From Alteromonadaceae bacterium M269 (GTDB taxonomy: Bacteria; Pseudomonadota; Gammaproteobacteria; Enterobacterales; Alteromonadaceae), in assembly GCA_004353515.1 (NCBI GenBank), contig SMNZ01000001.1:434001-498000 (forward strand): 64,000 bases of DNA, read 5' to 3'. The stretch's first letter is position 1. Every line of letters starts with the position of its first letter. Of this stretch, positions 31,210 to 40,695 are shown piece by piece. The position numbers and the translations under genes are program-made. Below the pieces are notes generated by a model, which saw nothing but the letters and a program-made list of their open reading frames with translations, was not told the origin of the DNA and made no database searches.

Positions 31210-31854
31210 TTGACGCAAATATTATTAGTTGATGATCATGATATTGTGCGCAGAGGGATTCGCCTAATACTAGAAACTGATCCAACATTTGAAATCGTCG
31301 GTGAAGCAGAGAACGGTGAAGAAGCCGTCAAGTTTTGCCGTAAACATAATCCACATGTTGTTTTGATGGATGTGAGCATGCCCGGAATGGGAGGCTTAGA
31401 AGCTACAAAGCAGATATTAAGGCACTGTGATGAAGTGCGGGTTATCGTGTTGTCTATGCATAAAGACAATCCGTTCCCAGCAAAGGTCATGCAAATAGGT
31501 GCGTTTGGATATTTAACCAAAGATGCGGCACCCGAAGAAATGATACGTGCTATCCAAAAGGTTGCGGCTGGCCAAAAGTATATTTCACCAGAGCTTGCGC
31601 AACTTATCGCATTAGGAAATCTCGGTATTTCTATAGAAGACCCGACAGATGTTCTTTCTGAGCGTGAACTGCAAATTATGATAATGATCACTAAGGGCAT
31701 CAAGATTCCTGATATCGCACAGAATCTTAGCATCGCTCCTAAAACAGTGAATACCTACAAATACAGAATGTATGAAAAACTCAATGTCAAAAGTGACGTT
31801 GAGCTGACGCATTTTGCAGTACGTAATAACTTGATTGGCTCCGATAAGATCTAA
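31210..31854 (+). CDS. uvrY: Response regulator UvrY/GacA
   Basis: This is the output regulator of the BarA/GacS two-component pathway that drives transcription of CsrA-binding small RNAs. The receiver domain has acidic pocket Asp8/Asp9, phospho-acceptor Asp54 (VVLMDVSMPG), Ser/Thr in VIVLSMH and Lys in GYLTKDA. A LuxR-type helix-turn-helix follows (LSERELQIMIMITKGIKI, LSIAPKTVNTYKYRMYEKL). The start is TTG at 31210 with CCGGAG ahead. uvrC follows by eight bases, the universal gammaproteobacterial arrangement. Confidence 0.95.
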   Translation: MTQILLVDDHDIVRRGIRLILETDPTFEIVGEAENGEEAVKFCRKHNPHVVLMDVSMPGMGGLEATKQILRHCDEVRVIVLSMHKDNPFPAKVMQIGAFGYLTKDAAPEEMIRAIQKVAAGQKYISPELAQLIALGNLGISIEDPTDVLSERELQIMIMITKGIKIPDIAQNLSIAPKTVNTYKYRMYEKLNVKSDVELTHFAVRNNLIGSDKI

Positions 31855-31862
31855 GGTGAGCC

Positions 31863-33713
31863 TTGAACCAATCTGCCAGTACAAAAGAAGATACACCTCG
31901 GTTTGATCATAAGACGTTTTTAAAAAATCTAACGAGTCAGCCAGGTGTATACCGCATGTATAACATTAACGATGATGTTATCTATGTTGGTAAAGCGAAG
32001 AATCTAAAAAAGCGTGTATCAAGCTACTTTCGAAAAAACGTTGATAGCGCAAAGACGCAATCTCTCGTAAAACAAATCGTCAATATGGATGTCACTGTTA
32101 CTCATACAGAAACAGAGGCATTCATCCTAGAAAACAATTATATAAAAAAGTACAAACCAAGATACAACGTACTTTTGCGTGACGATAAGTCATATCCTTT
32201 TATCTTTTTATCAGATCATCAACACCCTAGGCTGTCTTTCCATCGAGGAACAAAAAAAACTAAGGGGGAATACTTCGGTCCTTACCCAAGCGGTTGGGCG
32301 GTTAGAGAATCACTTCGGTTGATGCAAAAACTATTTCCGGTAAGACAATGTGAAGATGCCTATTATCGGGCTAGAACACGCCCTTGTTTGCAATATCAAC
32401 TGAAAAGGTGTGCCGGTCCGTGTGTCGACGGTTTGGTTTCTGACGAAGATTACAAAGTACAAACTGAATATGCTCGTTTGTTTTTAAAAGGGAAGAATCA
32501 AGAAGTGATTCATTCTCTTGTGGAAAAGATGGAAGAAGCGAGCCAGACATTAAAGTTTGAGAAAGCAGCACTTTATCGTGACCAAATTGGGTATTTAAGA
32601 AAGGTTCAAGAGCAACAGTGGGTGAGTGGTGCTCAGGAAGAAATGGATGTCTTTGGTTTTGCTTCCCGAAACGGCTTGGTCAGTATTCAAGTGTTGTTTA
32701 TTCGTGATAACAAACTGCTAGGAAGCAAAAGCTTTTTCCCAAAAACACCTAAAAACCTTTCAGATGATGATGTGTTTAAGGCTTTCTTACTGCAGTTTTA
32801 TTTGGCAGGTAATAAAGTCATACCCAAGCAGATTGTTCTGCCACTAGCACTTCCAGAACAAGACGATATTCAAACGCTGTTATCTGAACAAAGGGGAAGC
32901 AGTAAGGTTCAGTTTTTCTTGGGCGTCAGAGATGAACGTAAACGCTACCTCAAGCTTGCTAATACTAACGCGGAAACTGCATTGTTAGCTAAGCAAGCCG
33001 ATCAAAAGTCTGTTTTAGCACGCTACTTAGAGTTAGAGGAAATACTTGATTTTGAGCAACCCATAAAGCGCATGGAATGTTTCGATATTAGTCACATATC
33101 CGGTCAACAAACTGTTGCTTCATGCGTTGTATTTAACCGAGATGGCCCCTATAAAACAGACTATAGACGTTACAACATTGAGGGCATAACGCCGGGTGAT
33201 GATTACGCTGCCATGGGGCAGGCACTTTCCCGCCGTTTCAAACATTCTTGCGATGTCGACAAGATCCCTGACATTTTATTTATTGATGGTGGAAAAGGGC
33301 AGTTAGCACAAGCAGAGGCGTATTTTGAAGATTGGCCTCATGAGAAAAAACCACTACTTATTGGTGTTGCGAAAGGGACCAGTCGAAAGGCTGGATTAGA
33401 AACACTTATTTTAGCTGGCAATCATGCTACCATTCCTATGCAATCTGATTCAGGGGCATTGCATCTTATTCAGCATATCCGCGATGAATCACATAGATTT
33501 GCTATCGCTGGCCATAGGCAGAAGCGGCAAAAAGTTAAACGTACGTCGCAGCTTGAATCCATACCAGGAGTTGGGGCAAAGCGGAGACAGAGTTTATTGA
33601 AGTACATGGGAGGTCTTCATGAAGTGCTTGCTGCGAGTAAGGATGAAATTGCTAAAGTACCCGGTATAAGCGAAGAGTTAGCTGACGTAATTTATGAGCA
33701 CTTGCACCATTAA
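31863..33713 (+). CDS. uvrC: Excinuclease ABC subunit C
   Basis: UvrC makes both incisions in nucleotide excision repair. In order: GIY-YIG nuclease (QPGVYRMY to [14 protein letters not shown]), the cysteine-rich region ([21 protein letters not shown]), UVR domain (about 205-240), the RNase H-like nuclease ([25 protein letters not shown]) and tandem helix-hairpin-helix at the end ([19 protein letters not shown]). The start is TTG at 31863 behind AAGGTGAG. Length is 616 residues. Confidence 0.96.
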   Translation: MNQSASTKEDTPRFDHKTFLKNLTSQPGVYRMYNINDDVIYVGKAKNLKKRVSSYFRKNVDSAKTQSLVKQIVNMDVTVTHTETEAFILENNYIKKYKPRYNVLLRDDKSYPFIFLSDHQHPRLSFHRGTKKTKGEYFGPYPSGWAVRESLRLMQKLFPVRQCEDAYYRARTRPCLQYQLKRCAGPCVDGLVSDEDYKVQTEYARLFLKGKNQEVIHSLVEKMEEASQTLKFEKAALYRDQIGYLRKVQEQQWVSGAQEEMDVFGFASRNGLVSIQVLFIRDNKLLGSKSFFPKTPKNLSDDDVFKAFLLQFYLAGNKVIPKQIVLPLALPEQDDIQTLLSEQRGSSKVQFFLGVRDERKRYLKLANTNAETALLAKQADQKSVLARYLELEEILDFEQPIKRMECFDISHISGQQTVASCVVFNRDGPYKTDYRRYNIEGITPGDDYAAMGQALSRRFKHSCDVDKIPDILFIDGGKGQLAQAEAYFEDWPHEKKPLLIGVAKGTSRKAGLETLILAGNHATIPMQSDSGALHLIQHIRDESHRFAIAGHRQKRQKVKRTSQLESIPGVGAKRRQSLLKYMGGLHEVLAASKDEIAKVPGISEELADVIYEHLHH

Positions 33714-33723
33714 GGCTTTTTGA

Positions 33724-34287
33724 ATGTGGACCATACCTAATATATTGACAGTTTTTCGGATCATTCTGATTCCGGTTTTCCTTATCATGTTTTATTTACC
33801 TGTTGCATGGTCCCATTTTGCTGGAGCTTTCGTTTTCTGGCTCGCTTCTATTACTGACGCGTTAGACGGATATTTAGCGAGAAAGCTTGAACAGTCAACA
33901 CCATTTGGCGCTTTCCTCGATCCTGTCGCAGATAAGTTGATGGTAGCAGCAGCATTAGTCGTTATTGTGCAAGATTTTCAGTCAGCTTGGATAACTATTC
34001 CTGCATTAGTCATGATTTGTCGTGAGATTCTCATTTCGGCTCTTAGAGAGTGGATGTCTGAGCTCGGTAATAGAGATGCTGTTGCAGTGTCGAATGTTGG
34101 GAAATTTAAAACTATTGCACAAATGTTAGCTCTTATAGGACTGCTGTGGCAGGCCAACAGCTTTATATTGTGGCTTGGTTATATTTTGCTCTACGTCGCA
34201 ACAGCGCTGACTTTTTGGTCAATGTTTATCTATATAAAAGCTGCATGGGGAGACTTGACAACAACGCCAAAAAAAGCAGGTGAATAA
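33724..34287 (+). CDS. pgsA: CDP-diacylglycerol-glycerol-3-phosphate phosphatidyltransferase
   Basis: PgsA makes phosphatidylglycerol phosphate in the inner membrane. The CDP-alcohol phosphotransferase motif DGYLAR-8-G-3-D-3-D is complete ([20 protein letters not shown] then LDPVADK), and several transmembrane helices surround it. It begins [13 protein letters not shown]. Length 187 residues, as in E. coli. It is followed by the Gly-Cys-Leu tRNA cluster. Confidence 0.96.
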   Translation: MWTIPNILTVFRIILIPVFLIMFYLPVAWSHFAGAFVFWLASITDALDGYLARKLEQSTPFGAFLDPVADKLMVAAALVVIVQDFQSAWITIPALVMICREILISALREWMSELGNRDAVAVSNVGKFKTIAQMLALIGLLWQANSFILWLGYILLYVATALTFWSMFIYIKAAWGDLTTTPKKAGE

Positions 34288-34345
34288 AAAAGAAGCGCTT
34301 GAACTTATTTATTGAAAATAGGTGCAAAATTTGGTGTTTTTACGG

Positions 34346-34373
34346 TTGACACATTGTTCTTTGACTGTAGAAT
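34346..34373 (+). promoter_or_regulatory. Promoter of the tRNA-Gly-Cys-Leu operon
   Basis: A perfect TTGACA, a 16-base spacer and TAGAAT, followed by a GC-rich GCAGCC discriminator, lie 74 bases before tRNA-Gly. Confidence 0.85.
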
Positions 34374-34446
34374 GCAGCCTCACATTTCGCAACACAAGTT
34401 CAGTTTTAAAGAGCATGTGTGAAGCCTTAAAAAGGGTAATGTGAAT

Positions 34447-34522
34447 GCGGGAATAGCTCAGTTGGTAGAGCGCAACCTTGCCAAGGTTGAGGTCGCGAGT
34501 TCGAACCTCGTTTCCCGCTCCA
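34447..34522 (+). tRNA. glyW: tRNA-Gly(GCC)
   Basis: A 76-base cloverleaf with acceptor arms GCGGGAA/TTCCCGC, anticodon loop TTGCCAA and encoded CCA; position after pgsA equals E. coli glyW. Confidence 0.97.
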
Positions 34523-34531
34523 AACGCTACT

Positions 34532-34605
34532 GGCGGAATGGCAGAATGGCTATGCAGCGGATTGCAAATCCGTGGATCTCGGTTCGACTCCGGGTTCCGC
34601 CTCCA
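34532..34605 (+). tRNA. cysT: tRNA-Cys(GCA)
   Basis: A 74-base tRNA with acceptor arms GGCGGAA/TTCCGCC, anticodon loop TTGCAAA and encoded CCA; corresponds to cysT. Confidence 0.97.
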
Positions 34606-34686
34606 CTTAAGGACGAGATAGCTTTGGAAAAAGTTGAGTTTATCTCAACGCAATATGCTCCTCACAGTTTAGTGAGTTCATCCGAT

Positions 34687-34773
34687 GCCCGGGTGGTGAA
34701 ATTGGTAGACACAAGGGATTTAAAATCCCTCGATCGTAAGATCGTGCCGGTTCAAGTCCGGCCCCGGGCACCA
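34687..34773 (+). tRNA. leuZ: tRNA-Leu(UAA), integration site of the downstream element
   Basis: An 87-base class II tRNA with acceptor arms GCCCGGG/CCCGGGC, anticodon loop TTTAAAA (UAA), long variable arm CTCGATCGTAAGATCGTG and encoded CCA; corresponds to leuZ. Accessory DNA with an integrase begins right after its 3' end, so this end is the probable attL. I did not find a second copy of its 3' end within the window. Confidence 0.96.
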
Positions 34774-34917
34774 TTAGCTAAAAAAGCGTCACTTTCAGAA
34801 TTATCCTTTTATCCCCTTTTTAGTCCTAATAAGCTGAATTTATTAGCTTTTTCCTGTGTTTTGGCAACGGCGTCAAATTCCACTTTATCCGTCTTAAACC
34901 ACCCCAATCTCAATGGT

Positions 34918-34947
34918 ATGTCCCAAAAATGTCCCATGAATGTCCCA
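34918..34947 (+). repeat. Three 11-bp-phased direct repeats ATGTCCCA near attL
   Basis: ATGTCCCA occurs at 34918, 34929 and 34940, each exactly 11 bases apart, about one helical turn. They lie between the tRNA end and the integrase gene, where arm-type integrase or excisionase sites are expected. Confidence 0.7.
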
Positions 34948-35089
34948 TGGCAGGTTGGCGTTTTGATGATGGGGATGTGTGGAAATAGTGACTCCAAACC
35001 AATGTCTTCCTTTTCATCCGTTTTACACCGTCTATCGACATGGTTGTTTATGGCACGCAATGTCAAACTGCGTGATGGAGGTTATAGCT

Positions 35090-36334
35090 ATGGCAAGCTT
35101 TGAAAAAATAGGTAGTGGCGTGCGTGCGGTCATATCACGAGGTACGGGAAAACACCGGATTAAAAAGACCAAAGTTTGGCCCACGATGAAACAGGCGAAA
35201 CGATGGGCCACTGAGATTGAGCACGCGTATGAACAACAGCAACGAGAGGGTGTCAGTGGTGATTTCACTTTCGCAGAGTTGTTCGATGAGTACGCTGAAA
35301 AAGTCTCACCCAAAAAGAAAGGGGCGCATTGGGAGCAACTGCGCTTGGCACTATTCAAACGCTTCCCTTTATCAGATGTGTTGTTGAAAGACGCGACGCT
35401 GGTCGATATCGAGCAGTTCATTTCGATGCGGTTAAAGACAGTGAAATCTTCTACAGTGAACCGAGAGCTAAATCTTATCCGGCACTGTATTACTAAGGCT
35501 CACCATTGGTGCTGGCTGCCTCGAACGCAGAATCCCATGGATGACTTAGAACGTCCTGAAGACCCGCCGCCAAGAGAACGGCTTGTGGCTCCTGATGAAA
35601 TTGAGGTGATGTGCCATGTGTTGGATTACAAAGACGATGAGCCCGTACACACCATATGTCATGAGGTTGCCGTGGCATGGTTGTTTGCTATTGAGTCGGC
35701 GATGAGAGCAGGGGAGATTACCGATATTTGCACGAGTTGCTGCTCCCTTGATAACGCGGTTGTCAAAATTGAGCAAACCAAAAACGGCAGCAAGCGAGAC
35801 GTGCCAGTAACATCAAGAGGTATCAAGTTACTGGAAAAGTTGTACGAGAAACCCGAGCATGCTGTTTGCCCCTATTCCTTGCCTGTGGATGAGCGTCCCA
35901 AACGTTACCAACCTAAACCCGGTCAAGCGCCTATCTATCACCATGGTGAGTGCAAACGTCTCTTTCATGTGTCGGCGGGCTCATTGAGTTCGATGTTTCG
36001 AAAATACCGGTTACGAACTCCTATCCAAGACCTGACGTTTCATGATTCGCGGCATGAAGCCATTACACGATTAGCCAAATCGCACTCGCCCTTTGATTTA
36101 GCTAGAATTGTCGGTCATAAAGATATCAAGCAACTGATGACGTACTACAATAAATCCGCCATTGATATCGCAAAGGCCATGCGAGAGGACGAGTCAGCGT
36201 CAGCCCAACTTGCGAGCGATAACAAGAGTATGGAAGCTTTTACGATAGATAAGGACCAATTGCCTCATCTTATTACTAGCCTACTGACAGCTCTGCAAAA
36301 TAGTAATGACAAGGCAATTGAAATTAACCTGTAA
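35090..36334 (+). CDS. Tyrosine recombinase/integrase
   Basis: This site-specific recombinase is expected to move the element in and out of tRNA-Leu. The catalytic residues are the Arg in ESAMRAGEITD, the HxxR in FHDSRHEAI, a His in VGHKDIKQ and the nucleophile Tyr in LMTYYNKS. A core-binding helical domain precedes it (about residues 60-160). The frame is open for 37 more codons upstream, but GGAGG lies eight bases before the ATG at 35090 and the protein begins MASFEKIGSG, so 414 residues is preferred. An insert of about 45 residues between the second and third motifs (PYSLPVDERPKRYQPKPG) is unusual. Confidence 0.93.
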   Translation: MASFEKIGSGVRAVISRGTGKHRIKKTKVWPTMKQAKRWATEIEHAYEQQQREGVSGDFTFAELFDEYAEKVSPKKKGAHWEQLRLALFKRFPLSDVLLKDATLVDIEQFISMRLKTVKSSTVNRELNLIRHCITKAHHWCWLPRTQNPMDDLERPEDPPPRERLVAPDEIEVMCHVLDYKDDEPVHTICHEVAVAWLFAIESAMRAGEITDICTSCCSLDNAVVKIEQTKNGSKRDVPVTSRGIKLLEKLYEKPEHAVCPYSLPVDERPKRYQPKPGQAPIYHHGECKRLFHVSAGSLSSMFRKYRLRTPIQDLTFHDSRHEAITRLAKSHSPFDLARIVGHKDIKQLMTYYNKSAIDIAKAMREDESASAQLASDNKSMEAFTIDKDQLPHLITSLLTALQNSNDKAIEINL

Positions 36335-36348
36335 TTCAATCGTGTAAC

Positions 36349-36388
36349 CTAACAAAGTCATAGTGTTGTTGGCTTTGTTAGATTTTTT
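36349..36388 (+). terminator. Terminator after the integrase
   Basis: Arms CTAACAAAG and CTTTGTTAG with a 15-base loop, followed by ATTTTTTT. Confidence 0.8.
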
Positions 36389-36479
36389 TACTTTTTTGAG
36401 ACAGCTAGAGCTTGTCTGTGTGGTGCCAATCGATGGTAAGATTATCGGATGATTAAATATCCATTTAAAAGAGGTCAGT

Positions 36480-36668
36480 TTGTTAGTTATCACTCGCCGC
36501 GTTGGGGAAAAGTTAATGATTGGTGATGACATCAGCGTTGTTGTATTGGATGTCGGTGGTAGCCAAGTACGCATGGGAATAAGGGCGCCAAACAATATTG
36601 ATGTATACCGCGAAGAGATTTACTTGAAAATATGGCAAAAAAGGGAGGAGCAGGCTGACGGCTTATAA
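36480..36668 (+). CDS. csrA: CsrA/RsmA-type RNA-binding regulator carried on the element
   Basis: A 62-residue CsrA homologue that binds GGA motifs in mRNA leaders. The N-terminal strand [20 protein letters not shown] and [19 protein letters not shown] contain the RNA-contacting Arg-rich strand 1 and the VxREE(I/V) patch. The start is TTG at 36480 with AGAGG five bases ahead. Gammaproteobacterial chromosomes normally keep csrA near alaS or lysC, so this copy next to an integrase is likely a mobile second paralogue that could interfere with the host Gac/Csr network. Confidence 0.9.
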   Translation: MLVITRRVGEKLMIGDDISVVVLDVGGSQVRMGIRAPNNIDVYREEIYLKIWQKREEQADGL

Positions 36669-36851
36669 AATCCGAGTAGGGTGAGCGATTAGCCAAATTT
36701 TAGAGGCTGCATCTGAGCCTTCGAGGATAAGATGCAAAAATCCAAAAAAACATTCTCTATTTTATTTCAGTCAATGGTAAATCCTATTAGGGCGCAAAGC
36801 GCCCTAGGCTTTGTGAAATGAAATCAACGTTGTTCAATTAAAGTTGCTAGC

Positions 36852-39296
36852 TCAGTCTATCCCTAGTGATTTTTTAGTGCGCTTTAGGCTAAGTATAGAG
36901 CGCTTTTTGGATTCTTCGAGTTGCGTTTTAACTGGAATAAGTGTGCTGGCTGTTGGGCTGGATCGCCAAAACTGCTGTATCTTTTTCTTGTCATCCCTGT
37001 ATTGCGATTCAAGCTGTTTGATTTTTTCAAAATCTTTTTCATTTTTAACCAAGTATTGGTGGCTGAAGATTTTTCCTATGTGAGGCAAGGGGACTATGAC
37101 TGACGTGCTATCGTTATTGTCCGTAAGAGCTTCGATGTCGGATATATAATAGTTGCCTCTAACTGAGTTCAACAAGACAGCTAATAAATGACCTAAATCA
37201 ATATTGAGAGCAGAGGCATCCCCTTGTTCGGTGAATTCGGTTTTGGTGCTTTCTAGAAAAGCGGAGAATAGTGAGCGATCTAAGTCACGTTCAACAGCGA
37301 CACCCTGTATCTTTCCATGATGAATTTTACACTTATTAATAATGCCGAATACTTGCCAATGAAATAGGTCAACCAAGAGTAATGCTTGTTTGTCTACGCC
37401 AATGTTGTTTCTCAGTGCTTTGATCAAAAGCCCGATAAACACGGCAAGTTTTATATTACTGTCTGTCGCTGCATCGTAAAATTTGACCAGATTGGCTTCG
37501 AACTCTTTCAAGCCCAACGTGTCAGGAGAAGAAAACGCTAAAATGGCATGCCATGGACTTGGGCAGGAATCATGACTGCTGGGCGTTGTTAATGAGAAAC
37601 CAATGTCGAAATCAGACTTAAAGGTTTCTTTGCAGATAAAGCGATAAAACGATGCACTGATTTCTCCAGTAAAAGAGCACATTTGTAACAAGAGGTGTTC
37701 AACAAATTGCCGTTTTTGGTCACTTTCTTCAATGAAATCAATGACGTTTTGCCCCAATGCCTTATCAATGTCAGAAATTGCGCTTGTTCCCCATTCAAGG
37801 TTCAATATATGTTGTGAGACAAGGAATTCCTGAAAGGAACGGTGGGTAAAGTAAAAGAAATTGTCGCCTTTAGGCTCAACTATACTGCCAATAATCAGTT
37901 CTCGAAGGATATCTGCTCTGGGGGCTTCTGGTGCTTTGAGTTGAAAATTAAGATCATTAACATCATCGAAAGAAAACCCTCTGTCTCCACCTTTAAGCCA
38001 CCGTTCCCAAGCTAATTTGATGACAAACTCTTTTCGCTCCATTTTACTTATCTTCCGCCTGGCAGGACGGGAATCTTCACGTTCAAGTATGCGTTCGTAA
38101 AAAGTTTCGTAAAGATGGTAAGTGGTAAAGCTGGATAGTGAATCTGTCGTTGCAAGCGCTATAAGTGTTAACATTCTCGCATGTACAGGACGGGATATCA
38201 GTTCACGGTGTTTGTCCTCTAAGAGTTCATTGATCCTGCGTTCGCAGAATGTTTTATCAACAAAATCATAGGAATTAATAGGAGCTTGAGCGGCTGAATA
38301 ATTCACAAATTTGGGGATGAAATTTTCTAATTGCTCATCGGTGAAAAGACCAATTTCAATTTCGCGATAGTCTCGCATTTCAGCGTCTTTGACTTCTTTT
38401 TCGCCGATAAACTTGATGCCATGTAGGACGCTGGATTTTTCGTTATCCGATGTAAAAGCATTGGGTCTTCCAAGAATAATAACTTTTGATTGATTGACGA
38501 CTAGCGTGTTGAACTCTCGGATATTGGATTTAAAGGCGGTAAAAGACATGGCATGTTTCATTTCATCAAAGCCGTCTAAAATGATAAGAAACCGCCCTAA
38601 TCGATTAAACTCAAGAAATAGCGGATAATTGAAGCCAGTAACATTATATTGAGAAGCAAAGTATTTACACACTAATCCCTCAATTCCTTGTTCATTGAAG
38701 ATATCTCCCAGCTTTAAATAAATGGGAATCCGAGATGTTTCGCCGTTTAAGCACTGTCGGGCAAGTTTGGAGGCCAGCATGGTTGAGAAGCTGGTTTTAC
38801 CCATGCCGTATCCAGCAAGTATCGCGATTGGTGAATAATCTTCAGTCGATACCCATTGGCTGATTGTCGCTTCAACGTCATTTCCTGCAACATCTTTTAT
38901 GGGAACATAATAGTCACAAAGTCCCTCATTGTTGTACATGCTCACCATAGATGTTAAATACTGAGAAAAGTCCATGATCATGGAGCTAAATTCATCAAAC
39001 GTTTTGTGCACTACCTTTTGATTGTGCTCAATCGTGTCAAACACACCGGGAGTTGGGGGCAGATCGGTCACAATGATTAAATAGTCAAGTGCATTACCAT
39101 ATAGAAGGGAAGTATACGTAGCGATAATTTTGTCGTAGTCTGTTCGGCCTAGTGCTTTTCCATAGTGTTTGCATTCGATGCCGTATTTAATCAACCCTCG
39201 CTGTAAGTGGTCGGTGTCCTCGTAGTAAACATCTACGTCCTTACCTGCAACATTTTTCTCTTTCGAGCAGTTTAGTTTTTGAGCAGCTTTTACCAC
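36852..39296 (-). CDS. NACHT STAND ATPase with N-terminal restriction-endonuclease-like domain
   Basis: This large protein is built like bacterial NACHT defence proteins. Residues 1-100 look like a PD-(D/E)xK nuclease (GKDVDVYYED with Asp20/Asp22, then YGIECKHYG with Glu41-Cys-Lys43). The NACHT domain has Walker A AGYGMGKTSF (161-170) and Walker B FLIILDGFDEM (236-246), with the extra acidic residues typical of STAND enzymes, and the helical sensor region after it. The C-terminal 400 residues are helical without recognisable repeats. The start at GTG 39296 is doubtful: in-frame coding-like sequence (ending NELRDAVFAVV) runs 20 codons upstream with no standard start. Antiviral function is inferred. 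Confidence 0.82.
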   Translation of the reverse strand: MVKAAQKLNCSKEKNVAGKDVDVYYEDTDHLQRGLIKYGIECKHYGKALGRTDYDKIIATYTSLLYGNALDYLIIVTDLPPTPGVFDTIEHNQKVVHKTFDEFSSMIMDFSQYLTSMVSMYNNEGLCDYYVPIKDVAGNDVEATISQWVSTEDYSPIAILAGYGMGKTSFSTMLASKLARQCLNGETSRIPIYLKLGDIFNEQGIEGLVCKYFASQYNVTGFNYPLFLEFNRLGRFLIILDGFDEMKHAMSFTAFKSNIREFNTLVVNQSKVIILGRPNAFTSDNEKSSVLHGIKFIGEKEVKDAEMRDYREIEIGLFTDEQLENFIPKFVNYSAAQAPINSYDFVDKTFCERRINELLEDKHRELISRPVHARMLTLIALATTDSLSSFTTYHLYETFYERILEREDSRPARRKISKMERKEFVIKLAWERWLKGGDRGFSFDDVNDLNFQLKAPEAPRADILRELIIGSIVEPKGDNFFYFTHRSFQEFLVSQHILNLEWGTSAISDIDKALGQNVIDFIEESDQKRQFVEHLLLQMCSFTGEISASFYRFICKETFKSDFDIGFSLTTPSSHDSCPSPWHAILAFSSPDTLGLKEFEANLVKFYDAATDSNIKLAVFIGLLIKALRNNIGVDKQALLLVDLFHWQVFGIINKCKIHHGKIQGVAVERDLDRSLFSAFLESTKTEFTEQGDASALNIDLGHLLAVLLNSVRGNYYISDIEALTDNNDSTSVIVPLPHIGKIFSHQYLVKNEKDFEKIKQLESQYRDDKKKIQQFWRSSPTASTLIPVKTQLEESKKRSILSLKRTKKSLGID

Positions 39297-39449
39297 TGCA
39301 AAAACAGCATCTCTCAGCTCGTTACCTTTTTCTGTAGTATTGATGATCTTCTCCAGTGACGTATTTTTCTAATGTTGGTATGGTAATTTATTATCACATA
39401 AATGTATTAAGAACCACTGATATGTAGGCGTTATCTCGGGCAGGCTGGG

Positions 39450-40684
39450 CAGGGTGAGATCACGAACGTTTTATGACTACCCCAACTAAGATTTGACGAT
39501 CAGTTTTAGTCGTGATCTTATACTCCCTTTTAGGGGTTAGTCATGGTTATAGGTGCATTCGAACAACATTTTGGTGAACTTGAAGACCCGCGCCAAATCA
39601 CGAAAGTCACTCATGTCTTTTCAGATATTTTATTCTTAGTTGTCTGTTCATCTATTGCCGGAGCAACTGGCTGGGAAGAGATAGAAGACTTTGGCGACCT
39701 TCACTTTGACTGGTTCAGAAGTAAAGGACTATTCCCTAATGGCCTCCCTGCGCACGATACCATCGCCCGGGTGGTTTCTCGTGTCGAACCAAAGCAGTTT
39801 CAACGCTGCTTCATTGGCTGGATGAAATCGGTAGCTGAGCTATCTGAAGGACAACTGATTGCTATAGATGGTAAACGCCTGTGTGGCTCTTATCGTCGAG
39901 ATGACCGTCAATCGGCTATCCACATGGTGAATGCTTTTGCGACTGAAAACAGTGTCGTTTTGGGGCAGATAAAGACAGAAAACAAATCCAATGAGATAAC
40001 AGCCATACCAGAACTTCTCAGCCTTTTGGATATTCAAGGTTGTCTCATATCTATAGATGCGATGGGGTGCCAGACGGCCATTGCAGAACACATTATTGAT
40101 AAGGGTGGCGATTACCTTCTGGCAGTCAAAGGTAATCAAGAAGCGTTACTGAATGCTGTCAAAAAGGCCCTGTCAACGACGATTAACAACGAGATAACGT
40201 CTATTGAACAAGGACATGGACGTATCGAAGCCAGAGCCTATCATGTCATGAGTGCTAAGCAAGTGGCCGCTGAGTTTCCTCAATGGAAAGGGCTCATGAG
40301 TATCGGCGTTGCGCTAGGATACCGTAAGACAAAAAATGCAAAAGAGTCACTGGAGTATCGCTACTACATCAGCTCAGCACCACTCTCCAAAGCCCGTTTT
40401 GCCCATGCTGTACGCAGTCATTGGGCTGTTGAGAATAGTCTTCACTGGGTGTTGGACGCTTCAATGAAAGAAGACGCTTGCCAGATATACCGATGAAATG
40501 CTGCTGAAGTGTTATCGGGGTTCAGGCATGTGGCTTTAAATATGTTGCGAGCCGAAAGTACCCGAAGAGTCAGTATTCCTCGCAAACAAAAGCGTGCACA
40601 TGGTAGTCCTGACTACCTTGAGAAGGTGTTGGTGGCTGGAATGAGCATCAAGGGTAAAGATTAAACTCTCGTGCTCTTACCCTG
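39450..40684 (+). mobile_element. ISAs1-family insertion sequence
   Basis: The element is 1235 bp with terminal inverted repeats CAGGGTGAGATCACGA at the left and the complement of CAGGGTAAGAGCACGA at the right (14 of 16 match). It is flanked on both sides by GGCAGGCTGGG (39439-39449 and 40685-40695), a target duplication of 10-11 bp. It holds one transposase frame broken by a stop codon, so the copy is probably no longer autonomous. Confidence 0.92.
39543..40664 (+). pseudogene. ISAs1-family transposase with internal stop
   Basis: The frame encodes a DDE transposase: LIAIDGKRLCGSYR and LISIDAMGCQ carry the two aspartates, and HWAVENSLHWVLDASMKED is the conserved ISAs1 C-terminal block. Translation stops at TGA 40494-40496 after residue 317, yet the same frame continues without further stops for 56 codons (NAAEVLSGFRHVALNMLR and onwards) to TAA at 40662-40664, giving the family's usual length of about 373. 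A single change (GGA to TGA) explains it. Confidence 0.93.
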
Positions 40685-40695
40685 GGCAGGCTGGG

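Noticed and set aside
34979-35089. N-terminal extension of the integrase
   Set aside because: A GGAGG site precedes the ATG at 35090 at ideal distance and the extension lacks features of the family.
34441-35103. 220-codon plus-strand frame over the tRNA cluster
   Set aside because: It translates the tRNA-Gly, -Cys and -Leu genes and ends in the integrase leader.
36786-36808. AGGGCGC-AAA-GCGCCCT hairpin between csrA and the NACHT gene as a terminator
   Set aside because: A perfect short hairpin, but no T-tract on either strand; left unassigned.
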